Shown here in pieces: positions 25,333 through 33,069 of a stretch of DNA of 38,436 nucleotides (position 1 is the first letter of the stretch; every line of letters begins with the position of its first letter). The translations under genes and the position numbers were made by a program. Under the pieces are notes generated by a model. That model saw only the letters and a list, made by a program, of their open reading frames with translations. It was not told the origin of the DNA and made no database searches. Source of the stretch: Geodermatophilus sp. DF01-2 (GTDB taxonomy: Bacteria; Actinomycetota; Actinomycetes; Mycobacteriales; Geodermatophilaceae); NCBI RefSeq assembly GCF_004571065.1, contig NZ_SPQN01000038.1, positions 1 through 38,436 on the forward strand, read 5' to 3'.

Positions 25333-26707
25333 ACTCGGGCCGCCGTCGCGAGGCGGTCAGTGCCGCGTCGACGTCGTCGAGCACGGACAGGGGCAGGGGC
25401 TCGTCCGGCAGGGGCCAGTGCGGCCGGTCCCGTCGCAGGGCGGGGCCGTATCGGGCGAAGGCCGGGAAGTCGACGGGGAAGCGGTGCGCGTCGACGCCGA
25501 GCAGGCGGGCCTGGCCGAGCACGTCCCGCCAGTCGCCGGGGCGGGCCAGGCCGATGGAGTCGACGCCGTGGGAGAACAGCAGCAGCGCAGTGTCCTGGTA
25601 GGGGCCGGTGGAGCCGAGCCAGCCGCGGGCACGGTCCAGGGACGGCCGGACCGGGAAGAGGGTCCAGTAGGGGACCCGGGCGCTGCGCAGTGCGGCGATC
25701 GGGTCGTGCAGGACGAAGGACTCCACGAGCAACCGGTCGGTGGGCAGGCCGCGCCCGGCGTACCAGCGGCGGTACAGGTCGGCGACCGGGCCGCTGAGCT
25801 CGTCGGGCTCGTCGAGGACCAGTTCGCGGACCGGGTGCCCGTGGGCGGCGGCCCAGCGGTGGACGTCGTCGGCCAGTTGCGAGGCCAGTCCCCACTCGGC
25901 CTCGGCGGTCTCGGTGTTCGGCGCCGGTGGGTCCCACCGGTCGCGGGTGACCCCGTGACGGTGGAGGAACGCGCTGACCCGGGGACCGCCGCGGAGGTAC
26001 TCGTCGGCGGTGGCCCCGCCCCGCGCGCCGAACTGGAAGACCTGCCGGTCGGCCACGCGGGTCACCGGCCAGCTGCTGCGGTCCCGGACGACGAGAACGG
26101 TGCCCCCGGGGGCGAGGTGGTCGGTGAGGAAGCGCTCGTAGGCCGCGCCGAGGGCCAGGCGCTTGAGACGCAGGTAGGTCATCCAGCGGACCATGAGGCG
26201 GTCCTGGTTGGGGTCGTGCATGTGGTGCACCGACACCTGCGGGTTGGCGGCCAGCAGCGGTGCGGCGACCTGCGCGCCGAACTCCAGCGCCCGGTGCGCG
26301 TCGTCGGGATCGGCGCGGGCGTGCCGGACGGTGACCAGCAGCGTCTGCGGCAGCCACGGGATGCCGAGGGCGGTGTACAGGTGCACGGCGGCGCCGTTGG
26401 AGGAGCCGATCGCCACGGCCGGGTAGCGACGCTGCGGGTAGTGCGACACGACCCAGCCGGCCACCTCCTCGACGTCGAGGTCGCCGAGCCGGCCGGTCGG
26501 CACGCCGCCGGCACCGCCGGCGAGGCTGTAGACCGTCCGGCGCGCGGAGCCGGGCAGCAGCGCCGTGGCGCGCACCGCAGCCGCGGGCAACCGGCCGCGG
26601 CCCAGGTGCGGGAAGTCCCGGCCCTGCAGGGCCGCGGCGGTGGAGCGCAGCATCGCCGAGGCCGAGTCGAAGGCGGCCACCGCCCGCGCCGGCCGCAGCC
26701 CGCTCAC
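25328..26707 (-). CDS. Uncharacterised protein with alpha/beta-hydrolase-like elbow
   Basis: 459 aa, soluble. I do not recognise the family. Features: a GSSNGA turn (about residue 105, after YPAVAIGSSNGAAVHLYTALG) that looks like a nucleophile elbow; His-rich VHHMHDPNQDRLMVRWMTYLRLKRLALGAAYERFL; a strand-loop VLVVRDRSSWPVTRVADRQVFQFG; and a C-terminal half with FVLHDPIAALRSARVPYW and LLLFSHGVDSIGLA. No signal peptide or membrane helix. GTG 26705-26707 has GAGGAG very close (2 nt); the next in-frame ATG is 17 codons on. The upstream alpha/beta hydrolase ends 70 bp before, so they may form a pair. Confidence 0.7.
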   Translation of the reverse strand: MSGLRPARAVAAFDSASAMLRSTAAALQGRDFPHLGRGRLPAAAVRATALLPGSARRTVYSLAGGAGGVPTGRLGDLDVEEVAGWVVSHYPQRRYPAVAIGSSNGAAVHLYTALGIPWLPQTLLVTVRHARADPDDAHRALEFGAQVAAPLLAANPQVSVHHMHDPNQDRLMVRWMTYLRLKRLALGAAYERFLTDHLAPGGTVLVVRDRSSWPVTRVADRQVFQFGARGGATADEYLRGGPRVSAFLHRHGVTRDRWDPPAPNTETAEAEWGLASQLADDVHRWAAAHGHPVRELVLDEPDELSGPVADLYRRWYAGRGLPTDRLLVESFVLHDPIAALRSARVPYWTLFPVRPSLDRARGWLGSTGPYQDTALLLFSHGVDSIGLARPGDWRDVLGQARLLGVDAHRFPVDFPAFARYGPALRRDRPHWPLPDEPLPLSVLDDVDAALTASRRRPES

Positions 26708-26777
26708 GGCTCCTCGCCGGCGGTCCTCGGCCCCGCGTCCGTGGACGCCGTGCTCGTGCGTGACCTCGCGAGCTCGG

Positions 26778-27530
26778 TCACGCCAGCTCACCCGCGAGGT
26801 CCCGGATCGGTCCCGACCACGCATGCGGGTCGGCCCACGGGAAGGTGTGCGCCCCGGGCATCGACGCGAAGCGGCCGTCCCGGGCCTGCTCGGCCAGCGA
26901 GCGGGCCCACCGCTCGGTGCACACCCGGTCCTGGTCCCCGTGCAGCACCAGCACCGGCACGCCCAGCCGCGGGACGGCGTCCTCGAGGCGGTCGGCCAGG
27001 TGGATGTTGACCGTGTGCACCAGCCGGCGGGTGCCAGCCCGCTTCCACTCCGGCATGTGGGACTCGTTCAGACCCGGCGGTTCCCGGCGACCGTCGCGCC
27101 GCCAGGCGATGAGCAGTCGCACCCATCCGCGGAACCGGGGGTCGATCGTGGGGCTGGCCAGTACCACCGCTCGGACCGCCGGGGGATGGCGTGCCGCCGC
27201 ACGGGCGGCGACCTGGGTTCCGCTGGAGTGGCCCATCAGCACCACCCGACCGAGACCGGTGGCGTCGAGCCAGGCGGCCACCGCGTCGCCGTACTCGACG
27301 ACGTCGAGCGGGTGCGGCGGTTCGCCGCTGCCGGCGAAGCCCGGCAGCTCCAGCAGGTGGGCGCGGGTCCACTGTCCCAGCGCGGTCAGTCCGGGGAGGA
27401 GGTAGTCCGCCACCGCCATCCCCTGGACGAGCACGACCTCGGGGAGGCCGTTCCGCGGCGACCCCACCGCGCGGCTGCGCATCCGCCCGAAGGGGGTGTC
27501 CCGGTGGGTCGTCACGGGTTCCGCGGACAC
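26778..27530 (-). CDS. Alpha/beta hydrolase
   Basis: 250 aa. Standard fold: VVLVQGMAVADYLLPGL (oxyanion loop, though with Gln-Gly in place of His-Gly), LLELPGFAGSGEP, the nucleophile Ser102 in LMGHSSGTQVAARAAARHP, acid in VLVLHGDQDRVC and His in PGAHTFPWADP. The missing HG dipeptide is slightly unusual. Substrate unknown. The start is GTG 27528-27530. Same strand as the unknown 459-aa gene 70 bp downstream. Confidence 0.82.
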   Translation of the reverse strand: MSAEPVTTHRDTPFGRMRSRAVGSPRNGLPEVVLVQGMAVADYLLPGLTALGQWTRAHLLELPGFAGSGEPPHPLDVVEYGDAVAAWLDATGLGRVVLMGHSSGTQVAARAAARHPPAVRAVVLASPTIDPRFRGWVRLLIAWRRDGRREPPGLNESHMPEWKRAGTRRLVHTVNIHLADRLEDAVPRLGVPVLVLHGDQDRVCTERWARSLAEQARDGRFASMPGAHTFPWADPHAWSGPIRDLAGELA

Positions 27531-27570
27531 CGGGCACCCCCTTCGGACGCCGAGCCGTCAGCTGGTGGCG

Positions 27571-27804
27571 TCAGCCGCGGAGCCGGCCGGCGAGCAGCTG
27601 CTTGCCCTGCTCGGCCCCCTTGCGGCTCTCCGCCTGGGCCCGGCGGAACAGGTCGGCCAGCTCGTTGTCGCCGTCCCGCTCGGCGTCCTGGACGTAGGTC
27701 TCCAGGCGCAGGGCGTTGCTGAGGCAGGCCTCGGTGAACCAGATGAGGTTGTAGTCCTTGTCCTTGGTGCCGGTGACGTCGCCGGTCTCGCTGCCGCTGG
27801 TCAT
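27571..27804 (-). CDS. Small helical hypothetical protein
   Basis: 77 aa, acidic N-terminus, then two long amphipathic helices (about residues 18-42 and 45-73: YNLIWFTEACLSNALRLETYVQDAE, and ELADLFRRAQAESRKGAEQGKQLL). The Glu spacing recalls half a ferritin-like bundle, but no complete metal motif is seen. ATG 27802-27804 has AGGAGGAACGTC upstream, a strong sign of a real gene. Family not recognised. Confidence 0.7.
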   Translation of the reverse strand: MTSGSETGDVTGTKDKDYNLIWFTEACLSNALRLETYVQDAERDGDNELADLFRRAQAESRKGAEQGKQLLAGRLRG

Positions 27805-27977
27805 GACGTTCCTCCTGGTCGAGAATCGCGGACACCTGGGCCGTCCCGGTGCCTCGTGGCCGCGGGTGGACGTGTTCTGGCACCGGCAGGGACAGTCCAG
27901 TCCACACCGGCTGTTGTCGCCACTCGAGGCGGGGCCGTCCAGGCTGGACCAAGGCCGCTACCGGTGGCGGGGCGACG

Positions 27978-28601
27978 TCAGGCGGCCCGTCGGACCCCGC
28001 AGGTCGCCAGGCGGGCCACGGCCGTGCGGCAGAACCGTTCCTCCAGCTCCAGCCCGATGGACCGGCGGCCGGCCCGACGGGCTGCGACGAGCGTGGAACC
28101 GGTGCCGACGAAGGGATCCAGCAGCAGGCCACCGGGCGGACAGGCCAGCCGGACCAGGGCGGCCATCACCGGGACGGGTTTGGGCACCGGGTGCCCGAAC
28201 CGGCGTCGGAGCTCCGGCGTCCGTTCCAGCACCCGTGCCGCCGCGGCGAGCCGCCCGGCCGGGGGAACCCAACCGGGCGGCGCCGCGAGCAGCACGGTTT
28301 CCCGGCACCCGGGTTCCCGGTGCCAGCACAGCCGGCCGGCGACCCGGAGACCGCTCCCGCCCAGGAGCCGGTCGGTCCGCGCCGCGTTGTGCGTGCCGAT
28401 GCAGACGGCGACGGCGCCGCGGCTGACGCGGGCGCACTCCCGCAGGATCCCGGCCAGCCAGCGGACGTAGTCGTCGTCGGCCATCCGGTCCGTGGTGGTC
28501 CCGTACGGCCGGCCGAGGTTCCACGGCGGGTCGGTGACGACGGCGTCGACGCACCCCGATGGCAGGGCGGGCAGCAGCTGCGCGGCGTCGGCACGGACCA
28601 C
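27978..28601 (-). CDS. Orphan DNA methyltransferase (DPPW class)
   Basis: 207 aa, short for the class. Catalytic motif IV is DPPWNLG (residues 24-30), pointing to an amino-methyltransferase of N6-adenine or N4-cytosine type; the AdoMet motif DPFVGTGSTLVAARRAGRRSIGLEL comes afterwards, near the C-terminus, giving the beta-class order. About 110 residues between them would have to hold the target recognition part (CIGTHNAARTDRLL, CWHREPGCRETVLLAAPPGW). No restriction endonuclease gene is adjacent. The GTG 28599-28601 start gives the family N-terminus (VVRADAAQLLPALPSGCVDAVVT) and lies 18 nt past the stop of the upstream gene; the ribosome site is weak. Confidence 0.82.
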   Translation of the reverse strand: MVRADAAQLLPALPSGCVDAVVTDPPWNLGRPYGTTTDRMADDDYVRWLAGILRECARVSRGAVAVCIGTHNAARTDRLLGGSGLRVAGRLCWHREPGCRETVLLAAPPGWVPPAGRLAAAARVLERTPELRRRFGHPVPKPVPVMAALVRLACPPGGLLLDPFVGTGSTLVAARRAGRRSIGLELEERFCRTAVARLATCGVRRAA

Positions 28602-28618
28602 CAGTGCCCCCGGACCGG

Positions 28619-29455
28619 TCAGGACCGTGCCGCCCGCAGCGCGTACGCGAGGTCGGCGGCCTGCCGGCCGACCCGGGCGTCGTGGACCCGCACGACGACA
28701 CCTCCGGACAGCGACCCGAGCGCACACGCCGCCGCGGTCGCGAGATCCAGCGGCGCGTCGCCGAGGCCGAGGGCGCGCCGCAGGAAGATCTTGTGCGAGA
28801 CGGCGAGCAGGACGGGCAGGCCGAGACGTGCGACGTCGTCCAGGTGGGCGAGCAGCCGGAGCGACTGCTGCCAGGACTTGCCCAGGTCGATCCCGGGGTC
28901 GACGACGACGTGCTCCCGGTCGATCCCCGCCTCCTCCGCCGCCTGCGTCAGCTCCGTGAGCCGGCCGCACACCTCGCCCAGCAGGTCGGCGTAGACGGGA
29001 TCGGGATCCGGCACCCCGGGGGGACGACGGATGTGCGTGGCCACGACCGCCGCGCCCGCCGCGGCCGCCGTCGGCAGGTACGCGGGATCGCCGAATCCGC
29101 TCATGTCGTTGCCGAGCACCGCGCCCTCGGCGAACGCGGCCTCGGCCACGCCGGCGCGCGTGGTGTCCACGGCCAGGGGGACGTCGAACCGGGACCGGAG
29201 CTCGGCCAGCGTCTCGGCGGCCAGGTCGCGCTCCTCGTCCGGAGGAACCTCGGCGACGCCCACCCCTCCGGGCCGCGCGCCCACCTCCAACACGTCGGCG
29301 CCGTCGGCGACCAGTTGCTCGGCGCGGGCCAGCAGCCGGTCGAGGCGGTAGTGGGCGCCGTGGTCGGAGAAGGAGTCCCGGGTCCGGTTCAGGATGCCGA
29401 CGACCAGCGCCCGCTGCGCGACGTCGAACCGGCGGGTGCCCAGCTGCAGGAACAT
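28619..29455 (-). CDS. Dihydropteroate synthase paralogue (FolP2-like), diverged active site
   Basis: 278 aa, family length. The TIM-barrel order of blocks is kept: VGILNRTRDSFSDHG (residues 19-33, normally GILNVTPDSFSDGG), VDTTRAG, GNDMSGFGDPAYL, VVDPGIDLGKSWQQSLRLLAHL, LAVSHKIFLRRALG and the final VRVHD. Two key positions have changed: the pterin/pABA loop GGESTRPG is EVGARPGG, and SRK is SHK. Mycobacterial FolP2 paralogues also lack synthase activity, so this is probably not the folate enzyme and another pterin or a regulatory role is likely. ATG 29453-29455. It ends just before the methyltransferase gene on the same strand. Confidence 0.8.
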   Translation of the reverse strand: MFLQLGTRRFDVAQRALVVGILNRTRDSFSDHGAHYRLDRLLARAEQLVADGADVLEVGARPGGVGVAEVPPDEERDLAAETLAELRSRFDVPLAVDTTRAGVAEAAFAEGAVLGNDMSGFGDPAYLPTAAAAGAAVVATHIRRPPGVPDPDPVYADLLGEVCGRLTELTQAAEEAGIDREHVVVDPGIDLGKSWQQSLRLLAHLDDVARLGLPVLLAVSHKIFLRRALGLGDAPLDLATAAACALGSLSGGVVVRVHDARVGRQAADLAYALRAARS

Positions 29456-29528
29456 GCACCCGGCCTACCGGATGCGGCGCCGGCGCGCTTCCCGGGAGCA
29501 GTCCTCACCCGGTCGGTCACCCCGCCCG

Positions 29529-30203
29529 TCAGGCCGCGTCGGCCGCACGTCGCGCCAGGTCCTCGTAGACGCCCGGGTCGTCGGCGTCCACCACCGGGTA
29601 GCCGGCGTCGGCCCAGTGCAGCGAGGTGCCGGGGTTGTGCACGTCCGAGCCGTCGGCCAGGAAGAAGTGCGGGCTGCCCTGCACCTCGTCGGCGTGCGCC
29701 CGGTAGTCGGCCATCATGGCGCTCCGGGCCCGGCCCTCCTCGAGCGCGGCGGACAGCGCATCGGCGTCGACGAGGTCGCAGCCGCGGGCCACGTCGACCA
29801 CCTCGTGCAGCATGCTGATGCACCGGCTGTCGCGGAAGAACGCCAGCCGCAGGGCCATGTCCAGCTGCTCGGCGGCCGCGGCCGACTGCTCCTTGGCCGC
29901 GTGCACGGCCTCGTCGGCGAGCAGTGCCGTCACCGGCCAGTCCGACGGCTGCCCCTGCCACGGGGCGATGCCGAGGTCGGGCTCGAGACGGCCGACCACC
30001 GGGATCTCGGCCTGCAGCATCCGCATCGGGATGGCGAACCGGTTGACGTCCTCCAGGAGGTACAGCCGGTGGTCGACACGCACCCGGTCGTCGAGATCCA
30101 GCCGGGACCGGGCCGCGTAGAAGCGCTGCAACGCGACGGTCGACCACGCGCAGACCACGTCGGTGTACACGGCCACGGTCCCGGGGGCGACGTCGACTGC
30201 CAT
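29529..30203 (-). CDS. DsbA-family thioredoxin-fold protein (CxxS)
   Basis: 224 aa. The N-terminal strand and active site are VAVYTDVVCAWSTVALQRFY, with CAWS in place of CPWC, so only one redox Cys is present in the motif. A long helical insertion (about residues 40-170) and the cis-Pro strand GSPHFFLADG fit the DsbA/FrnE branch. No signal peptide, hence cytoplasmic. The single-Cys motif suggests isomerase or glutathione/mycothiol-linked chemistry rather than oxidation of dithiols. ATG 30201-30203 has GGGAGGA. It is last in an operon with DUF2795, a 60-aa gene and a zinc ribbon. Confidence 0.82.
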   Translation of the reverse strand: MAVDVAPGTVAVYTDVVCAWSTVALQRFYAARSRLDLDDRVRVDHRLYLLEDVNRFAIPMRMLQAEIPVVGRLEPDLGIAPWQGQPSDWPVTALLADEAVHAAKEQSAAAAEQLDMALRLAFFRDSRCISMLHEVVDVARGCDLVDADALSAALEEGRARSAMMADYRAHADEVQGSPHFFLADGSDVHNPGTSLHWADAGYPVVDADDPGVYEDLARRAADAA

Positions 30204-30246
30204 GCGTCCTCCCTTACCCGTCGGCCCGCCGGGCGCACTCCTCGGC

Positions 30247-30408
30247 TCAGCTCTTGTTGCCGGGCTCGTTGCGACGGGTCTCGAAGGTCTTGTGCCCGTT
30301 GGGGCACGGCGGGATCTCGTGGCCCTGCTGGACGTGCACCTTCTCGCTGCAGTGGGCGCAGTAGAAGTCGCCGGTCTTCCGGGCCTTCTCACCTGCGTGG
30401 GCGGCCAT
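30247..30408 (-). CDS. Zinc-ribbon small protein
   Basis: 53 aa. CAHC (residues 17-20) and CPNGH (35-39) supply three Cys and a His in zinc-ribbon spacing. It starts MAAHAGEKARKTGDFYCAHC and ends in a basic tail. Ribosome site GAGGAG lies ahead of ATG 30406-30408. Members of this small stress-related zinc-ribbon group are common in actinobacteria, and their role is unknown. Confidence 0.8.
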   Translation of the reverse strand: MAAHAGEKARKTGDFYCAHCSEKVHVQQGHEIPPCPNGHKTFETRRNEPGNKS

Positions 30409-30425
30409 GGTCGTCTCCTCGTCGG

Positions 30426-30608
30426 TCAGCGCAGGCCGAGGCCGCCACCCTGCGCGCGGCTGTCCGGGTCGATGCCGAGTTCGCGGAGCAGGTCGGCGTC
30501 CCGGACGGTGTCGACCTCGGCGTCGAGCACCTCCTCGGCCCGCCGTGCCTCCTCCCTGCGCCCGCCGGCGTGCAACGCCTGGACCACGTGACTGCGGTCG
30601 ATGCGCAC
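30426..30608 (-). CDS. Small hypothetical protein
   Basis: 60 aa, highly charged, helical: VVQALHAGGRREEARRAEEVLDAEVDTVRDADLLRELG. No family recognised. GTG 30606-30608 has GAGGAGGA with good spacing. It lies between the DUF2795 and the zinc-ribbon genes in the same operon (gaps 19 and 17 bp). Confidence 0.7.
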   Translation of the reverse strand: MRIDRSHVVQALHAGGRREEARRAEEVLDAEVDTVRDADLLRELGIDPDSRAQGGGLGLR

Positions 30609-30627
30609 GGTGTCCTCCTCGGGTCCG

Positions 30628-30939
30628 TCAGGTGGTCCGGCGCCGCGCGCCCGCGACCCGGTCCTGCTGGGGGGCGCGGCTGGCCTGGCTGATCCCCGGC
30701 GGGGCAGGGGTGCGGGCCTGGGCGCCCGGCTCGGCGTGTGGGGCGGGGTCCAGCCGCAGGGACCGGACCACCTCGTCCCCGTTGCGGTAGTCGACCGGGG
30801 GGACCGCCCGAATGGCGCGCAGGACCTCGGGAGAGGCCCCCCGTCGTTCGGCGGCGGCCAGCAGCGCCTCCTTGTCCGCCGGGTAGTCGACGTCGGTCAG
30901 GGATCGCATCACGTCGTCTGCAGTCACCGCATCGGCCAC
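30628..30939 (-). CDS. DUF2795 protein
   Basis: 103 aa. Residues 1-60 match DUF2795: VMRSLTDVDYPADKEALLAAAERRGASPEVLRAIRAVPPVDYRNGDEVVRSL, a pair of helix-hairpins with the YPADKEAL core. The remaining 40 residues are a disordered Pro/Ala/Arg tail. DUF2795 proteins are often induced by stress but have no known activity. GTG 30937-30939, AGAGGACACC site. First gene of the operon, 55 nt from a GGGTAG promoter. Confidence 0.85.
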   Translation of the reverse strand: MADAVTADDVMRSLTDVDYPADKEALLAAAERRGASPEVLRAIRAVPPVDYRNGDEVVRSLRLDPAPHAEPGAQARTPAPPGISQASRAPQQDRVAGARRRTT

Positions 30940-30993
30940 GGTGGTGTCCTCTCGCCCGTCGGTCCGTGCGTCGGCTCCGCGCGGATCCGGCCC

Positions 30994-31017
30994 CTACCCG
31001 GCCGGCCGGCCGGATAC
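30994..31017 (-). promoter_or_regulatory. SigB-like promoter of the DUF2795 operon
   Basis: On the minus strand GTAT (31017-31014), 14-nt spacer, GGGTAG (30999-30994), 55 nt before the DUF2795 start. Confidence 0.5.
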
Positions 31018-31039
31018 GCAGCCCGTTCCCCGCGGCAGA

Positions 31040-31666
31040 TCACTCCCCGAAGGCGGCACAGGCCACCAGGGAACCCGTGGGCGGGGTCAGCTGGTCCGCC
31101 CCGGGGAGGTCACCGGGGGCGTCGCCGGACACGCCCCCCACGGGCTCCCCGACCACCACGGCCGTGCCGTTGCCCGCGATCAGCTCCTCCAGCAGGGCGG
31201 CCGGGGCCACCAGGGTGGTCAGCTCACCGACGCCCGTGTCCAGGACCAGGACCGGCGGCAGGACGGTGAGGAGCTCGCCGACCGAGGAGAACGCCGAGTC
31301 GTCCGCCGGCGGGCCCTCCGTACCGCACTCCCCGACGTCGTAGAGCCCCATCGTGTGAAACCCGGACGCCAGGCCGTTGACCTCGACCTGGACCTCGACG
31401 CCCTGGTCTCCGTCGCGGAGCCAGGCCGCACCGACCACGGTGCCCTCGGGGTCGACCAGCTCGGTGGTCACCTCCACCGGCTCCAGGACCGGCTCCTCGG
31501 GCCCCTCCTCCAGCGGACCCTCCCCCTCCCCGGGGTCGGGCACGATCGGCGCCTCCTCCTCGGCGAGCACCGCGGCCAGTTCGGTGCGCAGGATCTCGCT
31601 GTCGTCGGCCGCGCAGGAGGTCAGGGCGAACAGGACGGCGGCTGCCGGCAGCAGCGTGCGGCGCAT
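31040..31666 (-). CDS. SodC-like lipoprotein lacking the copper ligands
   Basis: 208 aa. Signal peptide with lipobox ALTSC (Cys at 18), followed by an acidic Glu/Pro linker (about residues 30-65). The rest follows the Cu,Zn superoxide dismutase beta-barrel: VEVQVEVNGLASGFHTMGLYDVGECGTEG, LTTLVAPAALLEELIAGNGTAVVV and the SLVACAAFG ending of SodC proteins, including the two disulfide Cys. The copper motif GFHxH is GFHTM, and the later HAGDLPN and zinc-site histidines are absent. It cannot dismutate superoxide as SodC does and is better seen as a structural relative. ATG 31664-31666 has GAGGAGAG upstream. Confidence 0.75.
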   Translation of the reverse strand: MRRTLLPAAAVLFALTSCAADDSEILRTELAAVLAEEEAPIVPDPGEGEGPLEEGPEEPVLEPVEVTTELVDPEGTVVGAAWLRDGDQGVEVQVEVNGLASGFHTMGLYDVGECGTEGPPADDSAFSSVGELLTVLPPVLVLDTGVGELTTLVAPAALLEELIAGNGTAVVVGEPVGGVSGDAPGDLPGADQLTPPTGSLVACAAFGE

Positions 31667-31783
31667 GGCGGAGGCTCTCCTCGGAAGACGGACGGGAACG
31701 GCGGCATACCCCGGAAGGGGCGGTCCCGGCGCGGGGCCGGCAAGGTGACACGGAGTCGTAACGTCCCCCGTGCCGACGGACGC

Positions 31784-32998
31784 TCAGGACGACGGGTCCA
31801 GCACGACCTTCGTCCATCCCGCCTCGCGCCGGTCGAAGGTCTCGTACGCGTCGAGCGCCGAAGGCATGTCCCCGACCTGGGTGAGCACCGTGGAGGGGTC
31901 GACCGCGCCGGTGCGCACCAGGTCGAGCAGGTGCGGGATGTAGCGGCGGTGGTTGCAGTTGCCCATCTTCACGGTCAGGTTCTTGTTCATCGCCGCGCCG
32001 ATGGGGAAGCTCGTCGCCTGGGGTGGGTACACGCCGATGATGCCGATGCTGCCGGCCTTGGCCACGGCCTGCACCGCCCACTGCAGCGACTGGCTCGGTG
32101 CGTCCCCCGGCACGTACGTGTCTCCGTGCGGGTTCTGCTCAGGAGCCACCTGCGAGCGCTCCTGCTCGAACTGCCCGGCCTGCTGCTGCGCGGCCTCGGC
32201 CGCCGGCCCGGTCTTCGGCCGCTGGGCGTCGATGCCCACGGCGTCGATGACCCGGTCGACGCCGATGCCGCCGGTCAGCTCCCGGACGACGGCGACCGGG
32301 TCCTCGGCGTCGAAGTCGATCGCCTCCGCGCCGCGCGCCCGCGCCTGGTCCAGCCGGGTGCCGACGCCGTCCACCACGAGGACGCGGCCGGCGCCCTGCT
32401 GGAAGGCGCTGGTGACGGCGAACTGACCGACCGGCCCGGCGCCGAGCACCAGAACGGTGTCGCCCTTGCCGACCTCGGCCAGGCGGGCGCCGAACCACGC
32501 GGTGGGGTAGATGTCCGACAGCATGATCGCCGCATCGTCGCCGACCTCCTCGGGCAGCCACACCGGGCCGACGTTGGCGAAGGGGACCCGGGCGTACCGG
32601 GCCTGCAGGCCGTCGACCGGGCCGGTGGTCTGCGGCCCGCCGAAGAAGCAGGTGCCCGCCTCGGGGCCGTTGGGGTTGGCCCGGTCGCACTGCGCGTAGT
32701 AGCCGGCGCGGCAGTAGGAGCAGGTGCCGCAGCCGATGGTCGAGGGGATGACCACCCGGTCACCGGAACGCAGGTTGCGCACGCCCGGACCGGTCTCGCG
32801 GACGACGCCGACCGACTCGTGGCCGAGAATCGTGCCCTCGACCATCCCCGACATGGTGCCGCGCACGAAGTGCAGGTCGGTGCCGCAGATGGCACTCGCG
32901 GTGATCTCCACGATCGCGTCGGTCGGGTCCTGGATGGTGGGGTCGGGGACGTCGTCGAGCCGGATGTCACCGACGCCGTGCCACACGACTGCCTTCAC
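31784..32998 (-). CDS. Zinc-dependent alcohol dehydrogenase, formaldehyde dehydrogenase-like
   Basis: 404 aa. Catalytic zinc ligands Cys38 and His60-Glu61 (CGTDLHFVRG, GHESVG), structural zinc Cys90, Cys93, Cys96 and Cys104, and the NAD Rossmann loop VLVLGAGPVGQFA are all intact. The inserted QRPKTGPAAEAAQQQAGQFEQ region (about 265-295) before PSQSLQWAVQAVAKAGSIGIIGVY is typical of the glutathione-independent formaldehyde dehydrogenase group, so aldehyde oxidation or dismutation is a reasonable guess. ATG 32996-32998 with GAGGAGG. It is divergent from the TIGR02587 gene and has its own GGTT/GGGTAG promoter. Confidence 0.88.
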   Translation of the reverse strand: MKAVVWHGVGDIRLDDVPDPTIQDPTDAIVEITASAICGTDLHFVRGTMSGMVEGTILGHESVGVVRETGPGVRNLRSGDRVVIPSTIGCGTCSYCRAGYYAQCDRANPNGPEAGTCFFGGPQTTGPVDGLQARYARVPFANVGPVWLPEEVGDDAAIMLSDIYPTAWFGARLAEVGKGDTVLVLGAGPVGQFAVTSAFQQGAGRVLVVDGVGTRLDQARARGAEAIDFDAEDPVAVVRELTGGIGVDRVIDAVGIDAQRPKTGPAAEAAQQQAGQFEQERSQVAPEQNPHGDTYVPGDAPSQSLQWAVQAVAKAGSIGIIGVYPPQATSFPIGAAMNKNLTVKMGNCNHRRYIPHLLDLVRTGAVDPSTVLTQVGDMPSALDAYETFDRREAGWTKVVLDPSS

Positions 32999-33031
32999 GG
33001 TGCCTCCTCGGATCGGTCGGGAGGTCGTGCC

Positions 33032-33056
33032 CTACCCGGCGGTCCCGGCCCGAACC
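33032..33056 (-). promoter_or_regulatory. SigB-like promoter of the zinc dehydrogenase gene
   Basis: On the minus strand GGTT (33056-33053), 15-nt spacer, GGGTAG (33037-33032), 34 nt before the ATG. The best -35 match among the set. Confidence 0.6.
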
Positions 33057-33069
33057 CGGCGGTCGTGGA

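Noticed and set aside
28619..29455. The folate-pathway dihydropteroate synthase folP
   Set aside because: The GGESTRPG and SRK motifs are altered, and no other folate genes (folB, folK, folE) lie nearby; it is listed as a paralogue.
30218..30226. GGGTAA shortly upstream of the DsbA-like start as another SigB promoter
   Set aside because: It lies only about 10 nt before the ribosome site, leaving no room for a leader, and no -35 match is found at the right distance; the gene is better read from the operon promoter.
31690..31710. GGGTAT-like sequence upstream of the SodC-like gene
   Set aside because: No GNNT or GTTT element 14-17 nt upstream, so the match to a stress promoter is incomplete.
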